Assembly: GCA_029005335.1 (NCBI GenBank)
Contig: JAQXFT010000170.1
Location: 1-8,703, forward strand
From: Oscillospiraceae bacterium
Lineage (GTDB): Bacteria > Bacillota > Clostridia > Oscillospirales > Ruminococcaceae
Direction: 5' to 3'
Length of the DNA stretch: 8,703 nucleotides
Every line of letters begins with the position of its first letter. The stretch's first letter is position 1. Positions 1-6,217 of the stretch are shown in pieces. The position numbers were made by a program, and so were the translations under genes. The notes below the pieces were generated by a model. It worked only from the letters and a program-made list of their open reading frames with translations. It ran no database searches and was not told the DNA's origin.

Positions 1-14
1 ACAGGCAAACGATA

Positions 15-33
15 ATATGATATCTTATCATAT
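15..33. repeat. Short AT-rich inverted repeat
   Basis: ATATGATA (15-22) and TATCATAT (26-33) form a perfect 8-bp inverted repeat around a 3-base loop. It lies inside the presumed element, just after a possible ORF end at 13-15. It may be a weak transcription-end or element-internal structure. No T tract follows directly, so it is not called a terminator. Confidence 0.4.
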
Positions 34-88
34 CTATTTTATTATTTATATAATATCACATATTCTTTTTATTGTCAATAGTGGGGAC

Positions 89-128
89 GCAATTCATCCC
101 CCACCTAAAGAGGTGGGGGTCTTCTTGC
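89..128 (+). repeat. Imperfect hairpin at the IS end (subterminal stem-loop)
   Basis: The inner stem is 98-106/111-119 (9 perfect base pairs, loop AAAG). The outer stem is GCAA 89-92 with TTGC 125-128. In IS200/IS605 elements such hairpins are recognised as single-stranded DNA by the Y1 transposase TnpA. In TnpB elements the right-end hairpin also forms the 3' part of the guide (omega) RNA. GTGGGG at 81-86 could pair with CCCCAC at 99-104 as an alternative to the inner stem. Confidence 0.75.
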
Positions 129-133
129 TGAAA

Positions 134-397
134 ATGATAAAATGGGCTTTTCTTTATGGAGTTGTCCTCTGTGTTGCAAGAGCTATGGGAGAATTCGGAG
201 CTGTATCAGTGCTTTCGGGACATCTTCGGGGAAAAACAAATACACTTCCGCTTCATGTTGAGATACTTTTCAATGAATTCAAATATGTGCCGGCATTTGC
301 CGTATCATCAATACTTGTAATGCTTGCAATAGTAATTCTCATCATAAGAAGCGTTGTTGAATATATCGGAAAGAGGAGCGGTGAAGATGTACGTTGA
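134..397 (+). pseudogene. cysW: Sulfate ABC transporter permease CysW, 3' remnant (5' part lost at an insertion)
   Basis: This encodes roughly the last 87 residues of the CysW membrane subunit of the sulfate/thiosulfate importer. CysW normally has about 280-290 residues and pairs with CysT and the ATPase CysA. Diagnostic residues are the IKWAFLYGVVLC segment, ARAMGEFGAVSV and the NTLPLHVEIL stretch, followed by a final hydrophobic helix (AFAVSSILVMLAIVILII) and a basic tail. The missing part includes the cytoplasmic EAA loop, which sits just before the IKW segment in CysW and contacts the ATPase. Homology begins only after an IS-type hairpin, so the gene looks interrupted by an insertion. An ATG upstream at 17 merely joins element sequence to the gene in frame and is not a credible start. 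The stop codon (395-397) overlaps cysA by 11 bases. With its N-terminal helices absent, the protein should not function unless an intact copy exists elsewhere. Confidence 0.88.
373..378 (+). promoter_or_regulatory. Ribosome binding site that fixes the cysA start
   Basis: GAGGAG lies 8 bases before the ATG at 387. This supports 387 over the in-frame ATG at 354, which lies inside cysW and has no comparable site. The cysA site is embedded in the cysW 3' end, as expected for translational coupling. Confidence 0.75.
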
Positions 398-1445
398 ACT
401 TAAAAATATAAACAAGACCTTCGGAGATTATAAGGCTTCTGACAACGTAAGCTTCGGAATAGAAAAAGGAAGCCTTATAGGACTTCTGGGAGCGAGCGGA
501 AGCGGTAAAACTACAATACTGAGAATGATTGCCGGACTTGAAACTCCCGACAGCGGAGAGATAATTATTGACGGAAAAGTTGTGAATAACATTCACCCGA
601 GCAAGCGTGGAATAGGATTTGTATTTCAGAACTATGCACTTTTCAGATATATGACGGTCTATGAAAACATAGCTTTCGGACTGAAAGTACAGAAAGCCGA
701 CAGCAAATACATAAAAGAAAGAGTAAATGAACTTATTGAGCTTATTGGTCTTAAAGGACTGGAAAAACGCTATCCGAGTCAGCTTTCGGGAGGACAGCGT
801 CAGAGAGTAGCTTTTGCAAGAGCATTAGCTCCGAATCCTCAGCTTTTGCTTCTTGATGAACCATTCTCAGCTATTGATGCAAAAGTCCGTCAGGAACTCA
901 GAAGCTGGCTGAGGGAAACTATTACAAAGCTTGGAATTACCAGTATCTTTGTTACTCATGACCAGGACGAGGCAATTGAGGTTGCTGACAAGATAATTAT
1001 TACAAATAAAGGCAGGGTTGAACAGACCGGTACACCTGCCGAAGTATATAAGAATCCGGAGACAGCCTTTTCAGCAACATTTTTCGGAAAGCCCTCATTT
1101 CTTACAGATTACACCAAATTCAAAAGCTTTGAGAAGATTCCTGATGCAGAAAAAGCGATTGTCCGCCCTGAATTTGTAAGGGTAGCCAGAAAAGATGAAA
1201 ATATAATTTATCCTGCATCTGCTTCAGAGGGAGAAGTTATTCAGGTTTCATTCCGTGGAGATGTTACAGAAATTAAAATAAATGTCAACGGAAGTATAAT
1301 TACCGCTAACAGGGGACTGAATCATTCTGAAATAAAAGTCGGAGAAAAAGTTGACGTATTCCTTTATCGTATTTTTGTCACATCAGGAAATAAGGCATAT
1401 ATTCTTGAAAACAAAACCTTGTCAGAAAATTCAGTATTTATTTAA
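387..1445 (+). CDS. cysA: Sulfate/thiosulfate ABC transporter ATP-binding protein CysA
   Basis: This 352-residue ATPase energises sulfate import on the cytoplasmic face of the CysT/CysW permease. The nucleotide-binding domain is complete: Walker A GASGSGKT (35-42), Q-loop Q81 in FVFQNYALF, signature LSGGQ (133-137), Walker B LLLLDE (153-158) and switch H191 in FVTHDQDEA. A C-terminal regulatory (TOBE-like) part of about 120 residues follows. CysA-type features, as opposed to a generic sugar or spermidine ATPase, are RYMTVYENIAFGL after the Q-loop, LRSWLRE after Walker B and IVRPEFVRV in the tail. The length matches the family (about 350-365). The start at 387 is chosen for its well-spaced GAGGAG. 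The gene overlaps the cysW remnant by 11 bases, and aprA begins 20 bases after its stop. The reading frame is intact, so it may still pair with other permease subunits, but its own permease partner here is broken. Confidence 0.94.
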   Translation: MYVELKNINKTFGDYKASDNVSFGIEKGSLIGLLGASGSGKTTILRMIAGLETPDSGEIIIDGKVVNNIHPSKRGIGFVFQNYALFRYMTVYENIAFGLKVQKADSKYIKERVNELIELIGLKGLEKRYPSQLSGGQRQRVAFARALAPNPQLLLLDEPFSAIDAKVRQELRSWLRETITKLGITSIFVTHDQDEAIEVADKIIITNKGRVEQTGTPAEVYKNPETAFSATFFGKPSFLTDYTKFKSFEKIPDAEKAIVRPEFVRVARKDENIIYPASASEGEVIQVSFRGDVTEIKINVNGSIITANRGLNHSEIKVGEKVDVFLYRIFVTSGNKAYILENKTLSENSVFI

Positions 1446-1465
1446 GTCAAAGAAGGTGTTAAAAA

Positions 1466-3148
1466 ATGGAATCGGAAAAGCTCATAACCGATATACTGAT
1501 AATTGGCGGAGGGACTGCAGGCTGTTATGCCGGACTGACTATTTCCGAAAGGTCTCCCGATACAGAAGTTATTATATGCGAGAAAGCCAATATAAAGCGA
1601 AGCGGTTGTCTTTCAGCAGGAGTAAATGCACTTAATGCATATATAACAGAAGGACATACTCCGCAGGATTATGTGGACTATGCCAGAAAAGATGCTGATG
1701 ATATTGTAAGAGGAGACCTTCTGTTTACAATGTCGGAGAGACTTAATTCAGTAACGGAACGTCTTGAAAAGCTGGGGCTTGTAATTTTAAAAGATGAAAA
1801 CGGAAAGTATGTTACAAGAGGTAACAGGAATCTTAAAATCAACGGTGAAAATATCAAGCCTTTACTTGCAGGGGCGGTTGAAAGTCTCCCGAATGTCAGA
1901 ATAATAAACCATATCAATATAACTGATTTTTCAGTTGAGAATAACAGAATAAAAGGTGCATACGGATTCGGTATTGAGAGCGGAATCTTCTATACAATCG
2001 AAGCAAAGGCGGTAATTATTGCAACAGGCGGAGCTTCCGGACTTTACAAGCCGAATAACTCAGGATTTTCCCGTCACAAGATGTGGTATTCGCCGTTCAA
2101 TACCGGTGCAGGCTATGCAATGGGAATACGTGCCGGAGCTGAAATGACTACTTTTGAAATGAGATTTATCGCTTTAAGATGTAAGGATACAATTTCACCG
2201 ACAGGAACTCTTGCACAGGGAGTCGGTGCAAAGCAGATAAATTCTCTCGGAGAAGTCTATGAAAACAAATACGGTTTAACCACTTCACAGAGAGTATACG
2301 GAACTGTTACAGAGAATATAGAGGGAAGAGGTCCCTGCTATCTCAGAACAGAGGGAATAACACCGGAGCAGGACGAATCACTTATTAAAGCATATCTGAA
2401 TATGTCACCCTCACAGACGATAAAATGGATAGAGAGCGGTAAAAATCCCTCACAGCAGAATGTTGAAATCGAAGGAACAGAGCCTTATATTGTCGGAGGT
2501 CATACCGCAAGCGGATACTGGGTAGATACCAAAAGAGAAACGACAATAAACGGTCTTTTTGCATCGGGAGATGTTGCAGGAGGCTGTCCTCAGAAATATG
2601 TTACAGGAGCATTGGCAGAGGGTGAAATATCAGCCTTATCAGCACTGGATTATATAAAATCAGCAGAATTATTTCATATTGCTGAAAAGGAAATATCAGA
2701 GCATATTTCAGAAGCTGAAAAATATTTTTCAAATGCTGATTCACTTTATACATACGAGCAACTGGAAGAGGCTATGCAGACTGTAATGGATTCGTATGCA
2801 GGAGGTATAAAAACCAATTATCGTTTCAACGAAAAACAGCTTGAGCTTGCAGACGAAAAGATATTGAATCTTGAAAAGCTTTCGGAAAATCTTCATGCTG
2901 ATGATTATCATGAGCTTATGCTGATATATGAGCTTAAAGAGCGTCTGACAGTATGCCGGAGCGTTATTGCACATCTGAAAGCAAGAAAGGAAACACGCTG
3001 GCACAGCTTTGCGGAAAATCTTGATTATCCCGAAAAGGACAATATCAATTTTCTTTGTTATATCAATTCAAAGCTTGAAAATGGCAGGATAAAGATTATA
3101 AAGCGTGAGCTTGTAAAGGAGCATGAAACTTATGAGCATAGCAATTGA
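1466..3148 (+). CDS. aprA: Adenylylsulfate (APS) reductase alpha subunit-like flavoprotein (AprA type)
   Basis: This 560-residue FAD protein belongs to the fumarate reductase/succinate dehydrogenase flavoprotein superfamily. With the AprB-like partner downstream it is inferred to reduce APS to sulfite and AMP in the cytoplasm. Visible features are the N-terminal dinucleotide-binding motif IIGGGTAG (12-19), EKANIKRSG (39-47) followed by AGVNALNAYI (51-60, AprA-like), IATGGASGLY (185-194), FEMRFIALRCKD with TGT (230-247), which aligns with the AprA substrate-site segment carrying the conserved Arg, H346 in IVGGHTASGYWV, and the C-terminal FAD motif FASGDVAGG (365-373). It is shorter than dissimilatory AprA (about 610-660, from memory). 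The start has AGAAGG about 9 bases upstream. The 3' end overlaps aprB by 17 bases. Fumarate reductase or L-aspartate oxidase activity is the main alternative, but the ferredoxin-like partner and the cysDN neighbours strongly favour APS reductase. Confidence 0.85.
   Translation: MESEKLITDILIIGGGTAGCYAGLTISERSPDTEVIICEKANIKRSGCLSAGVNALNAYITEGHTPQDYVDYARKDADDIVRGDLLFTMSERLNSVTERLEKLGLVILKDENGKYVTRGNRNLKINGENIKPLLAGAVESLPNVRIINHINITDFSVENNRIKGAYGFGIESGIFYTIEAKAVIIATGGASGLYKPNNSGFSRHKMWYSPFNTGAGYAMGIRAGAEMTTFEMRFIALRCKDTISPTGTLAQGVGAKQINSLGEVYENKYGLTTSQRVYGTVTENIEGRGPCYLRTEGITPEQDESLIKAYLNMSPSQTIKWIESGKNPSQQNVEIEGTEPYIVGGHTASGYWVDTKRETTINGLFASGDVAGGCPQKYVTGALAEGEISALSALDYIKSAELFHIAEKEISEHISEAEKYFSNADSLYTYEQLEEAMQTVMDSYAGGIKTNYRFNEKQLELADEKILNLEKLSENLHADDYHELMLIYELKERLTVCRSVIAHLKARKETRWHSFAENLDYPEKDNINFLCYINSKLENGRIKIIKRELVKEHETYEHSN
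3115..3121 (+). promoter_or_regulatory. Ribosome binding site that fixes the aprB start
   Basis: AAAGGAG lies inside the end of aprA. It is 10 bases before the ATG at 3132 but only 1 base before the ATG at 3123, so 3132 is the likely start. Confidence 0.7.
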
Positions 3149-3443
3149 CCGGAATAAGTGTATCGGCTGTGGAAAATGTTCAGATGTATGCCCCGGAAGC
3201 CTTATAAAGCTTGACGGAAGAAAGGCATATATAAAATATCCGAAGGACTGCTGGGGCTGTACCTCATGCATTAAGGAATGTCCGGTAAATGCCGTAAAAT
3301 TTTTCCTTGGTGCTGATATAGGCGGTATGGGAAGCCTTGTGCATACTGAGAAAAACGGAAATATATTAAGCTGGATAATTGAGCGTACGGACGGTACAGT
3401 TACCGAAATCAAAATAAATCAGAAAGAATCCAATAAATACTAA
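3132..3443 (+). CDS. aprB: APS reductase beta subunit-like ferredoxin (AprB type)
   Basis: This small 103-residue iron-sulfur protein should pass electrons to the FAD of the AprA-like partner. It has two classic four-cysteine motifs, CIGCGKCSDVCP near the N terminus and CWGCTSCIKECP about 30 residues later, which cross-supply two [4Fe-4S] clusters. After the clusters, a stretch containing NILSWIIERTDGTVTEIKI resembles the AprB tail segment that wraps onto AprA in the dissimilatory enzyme, which argues against a generic ferredoxin. It is shorter than dissimilatory AprB (about 150 residues, from memory) and lacks its longer first-cluster loop and most of its C-terminal tail. It overlaps aprA by 17 bases and ends 15 bases before the cysD start, so co-translation is likely. 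The physiological electron donor cannot be seen here. Confidence 0.86.
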   Translation: MSIAIDRNKCIGCGKCSDVCPGSLIKLDGRKAYIKYPKDCWGCTSCIKECPVNAVKFFLGADIGGMGSLVHTEKNGNILSWIIERTDGTVTEIKINQKESNKY

Positions 3444-3449
3444 GGAGTG
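3442..3449 (+). promoter_or_regulatory. Ribosome binding site that fixes the cysD start
   Basis: AAGGAGTG overlaps the aprB stop codon and lies 9 bases before the ATG at 3459. An in-frame GTG at 3447 falls inside this site and is therefore not the start. Confidence 0.75.
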
Positions 3450-3458
3450 AAATATATA

Positions 3459-4358
3459 ATGAGCGAATACTCACATCTTGATGAGCTTGAGGCAGAGGCG
3501 ATATATATAATAAGGGAAGTATCAGCGGAATGTGAAAAGCCTGTAATGCTTTATTCCATAGGAAAAGACAGTTCAGTAATGCTTCACCTTGCTATGAAAG
3601 CATTTTATCCCGAAAAACCGCCCTTTCCGTTTCTGCATATAGATACCACATGGAAATTCAGGGATATGATAAAATTCCGTGATGATACAGCGAAAAAGCT
3701 TGGAATAGAAATGCTTGTATATACAAATGAAGACGGCATAAAGCAGGGAATAAATCCATTTGATTCAGGTTCTGCATATACTGACATAATGAAAACGCAG
3801 GCATTAAAACAGGCTCTTTCAAAATACGGATTTACGGCAGCTTTCGGAGGCGGAAGACGTGATGAAGAAAAATCATGTGCAAAGGAGAGAATCTTCTCAT
3901 TCCGTAATGAGGCTCAGGCATGGAATCCCAAAAATCAGCGTCCGGAGATGTGGAAGCTTTACAACGCAAAAATCAAAAAGGGCGAAAGCATAAGAGTTTT
4001 TCCGCTTTCAAACTGGACTGAAAAGGATATATGGCAGTATATAAAGCGTGAAAACATAGACATAGTACCGCTTTATTTTGCGGATAAGCGTCCTGTTGTT
4101 GAACGTGACGGAAATATCATTATGGTTGATGACGACAGATTCCCATTAAGAGAGGGAGAAGTTCCGGAATATAAATCAGTACGCTTCAGAACTCTGGGCT
4201 GTTATCCTCTTACAGGCTGAATTGAATCCACTGCAACAACTCTTGATGAAATTATTGATGAAACATTGAGTGCAGTGTCCTCAGAGCGTACAACACGTGT
4301 AATCGACAACGAATCAGCCGGAAGTATGGAAAGAAGAAAGAGAGAAGGTTATTTCTGA
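3459..4358 (+). CDS. cysD: Sulfate adenylyltransferase subunit 2 (CysD), interrupted by an in-frame UGA codon
   Basis: CysD is the catalytic half of heterodimeric ATP sulfurylase, which makes APS and pyrophosphate from ATP and sulfate with GTP-hydrolysing CysN. The PP-loop SIGKDSSV (33-40) and the family blocks LHIDTTWKFR, FGGGRRDEEKS, PKNQRPEMW, FPLSNWTEKDIWQYI and RTLGCYPLTG are all present. Codon 254 is TGA (4218-4220). It sits where E. coli CysD has Ala in LTGAVES. The following 45 codons remain in frame and encode the conserved tail (IEST, DEIIDETLS, SSERTTRVID, SAGSMERRKREGYF), ending at TGA 4356-4358. Full length would be 299 residues against about 302 in E. coli; termination at 4220 gives 253. 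The terminal TGA overlaps the cysN ATG. The gene may be a recent nonsense allele, a sequence error or a recoded gene. Two changes would be needed from GCA but only one from GGA. Confidence 0.9.
4218..4220 (+). other. In-frame UGA codon within cysD
   Basis: TGA interrupts an otherwise continuous reading frame at the end of the highly conserved CYPLTG motif. The 45 codons after it match the CysD C terminus. TGA is also used as a genuine stop at the real end of cysD (4356-4358), aprA (3146-3148) and cysW (395-397), so general reassignment of UGA is unlikely. Confidence 0.95.
4229..4277 (+). repeat. Inverted repeat just downstream of the in-frame UGA
   Basis: CACTGCA (4229-4235) is perfectly complementary to TGCAGTG (4271-4277), enclosing a 35-base loop. 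CTC (4240-4242) can also pair with GAG (4268-4270). The stem starts 9 bases after the UGA. It could be a readthrough-related mRNA structure or chance; the loop is longer than that of a typical bacterial SECIS element. Confidence 0.35.
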
Positions 4359-6031
4359 TGAAAGGTTTACTTAAATTTATTACATGCGGAAGTGTAGATG
4401 ACGGCAAGTCGACACTTATAGGACATATTCTTTATGATTCAAAGCTACTTTACGCCGACCAGAAAAAGGCTCTTGAGCTTGACAGCAAAGTCGGAAGCAG
4501 AAACGGAAAAATTGACTATTCATTACTGCTTGACGGTCTTATGGCAGAACGTGAACAGGGTATCACAATAGACGTTGCATACCGTTATTTTACCACAGAT
4601 AACAGAAGTTTTATTGTAGCCGATACTCCCGGACATGAAGAATATACAAGAAATATGGCAGTCGGAGCATCATTTGCAGACCTTGCAGTAATTCTCGTTG
4701 ACGCATCTCAAGGAGTTCTCGTGCAGACAAGACGTCATGCAAGAATATGCAGTCTTATGGGAATAAAATATTTTGTATTCGCTGTTAATAAAATGGATTT
4801 GGTCGGATACAGCGAAGAACGTTTCAGAGAAATTGAAAAACAGATTACAGAGCTTAAATCCGAGCTTTCTCTCGAAAATGTGAAAATAATTCCTCTTTCC
4901 GCAACAGAGGGCGATAATGTTACTGTAAAGTCTGAAAATATTCCGTGGTATAAGGGAGAGCCTCTCCTTGAATATCTTGAAAATGTTGATATAAGCTCTG
5001 ATGACAAAGAGCAGGGATTTTATATGCCTGTACAGAGGGTATGCCGACCAGACCATACATTCAGAGGATTTCAGGGACAGATTGAATCGGGAAGTATAAG
5101 CGTAGGCGATGAAATTACTGCACTTCCGAGCAATGAAAAAGCTCATGTAAAAAGCATACTTGTAACTGACAGAAATTCAGATACAGCTCATAAAGGTCAG
5201 CCTGTTACAATTTCCCTTGATAAAGAAGTAGATGTATCAAGAGGCTGTGTTCTTGTAAAAGATAACAATATTGCAGTATATAAAAAGCTTACTGTTTCAC
5301 TTCTCTGGACAGACGATGAACCTCTTGTTGCCGGAAATGATTATCTTGTAAAGCTCGGAACTAAAACAATATCCGGAATAGTTACAAATATTGAATATGC
5401 AGTTGATGTAAATACCGGAGAGCATATCAAAGCAGACAGTCTTTCAAAAAACGGCATTGCATTATGTGATATAAAGCTTGCGGAGGGAATTGTTGCAGAT
5501 TTGTTTTCATCGCATAAGACACTTGGTGAACTTATACTCATTGACCGTGTAACAAATATGACATCAGCCTGCGGAGTTGTTGAGAAAACAGACGAAAAGG
5601 CTGAATCAAGTGAAAGAGCATCTTTCAGAAACGGTGATATTACTGCAAGAGGAGATATTTTTGAAGAATTTTTCTATGATGCCTCAAGTCTGAATGTTCT
5701 CAAATATCAGCCTGTTCACAAAACATATACAACAGGTGAAGAAATTCCGGTTTCCGGCGAGAGTTACAGCTATCCCGAAAGCTTTGATATACTTGTATTA
5801 AGAGATAAAACAGCCGTAAAAATTCGAAACAGAAAAATTGCTGGAATAATTCCTTTCAGTGAATACAAATACAGCGGATTCCCTCTCATAAACGGCAGAG
5901 GATTTGAAATAAAAGTATCATCGGATTCAGAATTAAGAGATTTTCTTGCCGAATACAATCCCGATAATGCGGAATATTTCAGAAAGTGGTTTAAATTTGA
6001 TACCTACCGCAAGGTTGTTTTTCCAAAGTAA
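4358..6031 (+). CDS. cysN: Sulfate adenylyltransferase subunit 1 (CysN), GTPase with a C-terminal extension
   Basis: This 557-residue EF-Tu-like GTPase activates CysD and couples GTP hydrolysis to APS synthesis. The G domain is complete: G1 GSVDDGKST (11-19), G2 around EREQGITID (64-72), G3 DTPGH (89-93), G4 NKMD (144-147) and G5 SAT (181-183). CysN-specific stretches such as ILYDSKLLYADQ and FYMPVQRVCRPDHTFRGFQG are present, followed by beta-barrel domains II and III up to about residue 408. Residues of roughly 420-557 are an extra domain (see findings). It has no P-loop and is not the APS kinase of CysNC fusions. The ATG overlaps the terminal TGA of cysD (TGATG), and AGAAGG lies 9 bases upstream, so translation is probably coupled to cysD. 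Premature termination in cysD would stop ribosomes 137 bases before this start. The gene ends 15 bases before a strong terminator. Confidence 0.94.
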   Translation: MKGLLKFITCGSVDDGKSTLIGHILYDSKLLYADQKKALELDSKVGSRNGKIDYSLLLDGLMAEREQGITIDVAYRYFTTDNRSFIVADTPGHEEYTRNMAVGASFADLAVILVDASQGVLVQTRRHARICSLMGIKYFVFAVNKMDLVGYSEERFREIEKQITELKSELSLENVKIIPLSATEGDNVTVKSENIPWYKGEPLLEYLENVDISSDDKEQGFYMPVQRVCRPDHTFRGFQGQIESGSISVGDEITALPSNEKAHVKSILVTDRNSDTAHKGQPVTISLDKEVDVSRGCVLVKDNNIAVYKKLTVSLLWTDDEPLVAGNDYLVKLGTKTISGIVTNIEYAVDVNTGEHIKADSLSKNGIALCDIKLAEGIVADLFSSHKTLGELILIDRVTNMTSACGVVEKTDEKAESSERASFRNGDITARGDIFEEFFYDASSLNVLKYQPVHKTYTTGEEIPVSGESYSYPESFDILVLRDKTAVKIRNRKIAGIIPFSEYKYSGFPLINGRGFEIKVSSDSELRDFLAEYNPDNAEYFRKWFKFDTYRKVVFPK

Positions 6032-6046
6032 TTTTTTTATAACTGC

Positions 6047-6077
6047 AACAGCTGTCTTTAACGACGGCTGTTTTTTT
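6047..6077 (+). terminator. Rho-independent terminator of the sulfate operon
   Basis: A 10-bp stem (6047-6056 with 6063-6072, one G-T pair) with a 6-base TTTAAC loop runs directly into a seven-T tract (6071-6077). It lies 15 bases after the cysN stop and closes the operon. Confidence 0.92.
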
Positions 6078-6133
6078 ATATTCAGTAATAACTTAACGTT
6101 TAACATTGAAATAACATAAAACTTACTTATTTT

Positions 6134-6161
6134 TGGTAGATAGTAAACTCCGGAATATGAT
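6134..6161 (+). promoter_or_regulatory. Possible promoter for the dockerin/cohesin gene
   Basis: The 186-base gap between cysN and the next gene holds the terminator and then AT-rich sequence. TTGGTA (6134-6139) and TATGAT (6156-6161) are 16 bases apart and resemble a sigma-70-type promoter. A second -35-like TTGACA (6172-6177) has only poor -10 candidates (for example around 6196-6201). A promoter is needed here because of the terminator, but the exact one is uncertain. Confidence 0.4.
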
Positions 6162-6217
6162 AAAATGAGTTTTGACAGAACAAATACAAAATAAATTCAT
6201 ATAGCCTGGAGGTAACT

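Larger units (their letters stand above)
1..131 (+). mobile_element. Terminal segment of an IS200/IS605-family (TnpB-type) element, probably the right end
   Basis: This AT-rich, apparently noncoding stretch ends in a GC-rich hairpin. A 9-bp stem (98-106 with 111-119, CCCCCACCT/AGGTGGGGG) closes an AAAG loop, and an outer GCAA/TTGC pair (89-92, 125-128) is separated from it by asymmetric internal bases. A GATTCAT/AATTCAT-like sequence before a CCCACCT...AGGTGGG hairpin is, from memory, typical of the tnpB-side end of IS605/IS1341-like elements in Firmicutes. CysW homology starts right after it, at about base 134, with no 5' part of the gene in view, so the element boundary lies near 128-133. 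The first four codons (T-G-K-R, then TAA at 13-15) could be the tail of a transposon ORF, but that is too short to prove. The orientation is inferred and the exact end is uncertain. Confidence 0.65.

Noticed and set aside
17..397. A 126-residue ORF starting with ATG at 17 as a complete small membrane protein
   Set aside because: Its first 39 or so residues come from the IS hairpin region and AT-rich filler. Only the part after about 134 matches CysW, so the ORF is a chance fusion with no ribosome binding site at 17.
4218..4220. Selenocysteine codon in CysD
   Set aside because: The aligned residue is Ala in E. coli CysD rather than Cys, no catalytic thiol is known there, and the downstream stem does not have the size expected of a bacterial SECIS. 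Kept only as a weak possibility.
4670..5146. Antisense ORF opposite cysN (and other reverse-strand ORFs such as 342-596, 2741-3004 and 3068-3412)
   Set aside because: All lie opposite well-conserved genes, show no recognisable domains, and are explained as shadows of the forward coding sequence.
5615..6028. APS kinase (CysC) domain fused to CysN
   Set aside because: The C-terminal region has no GxxGxGKS/T P-loop and none of the CysC motifs.
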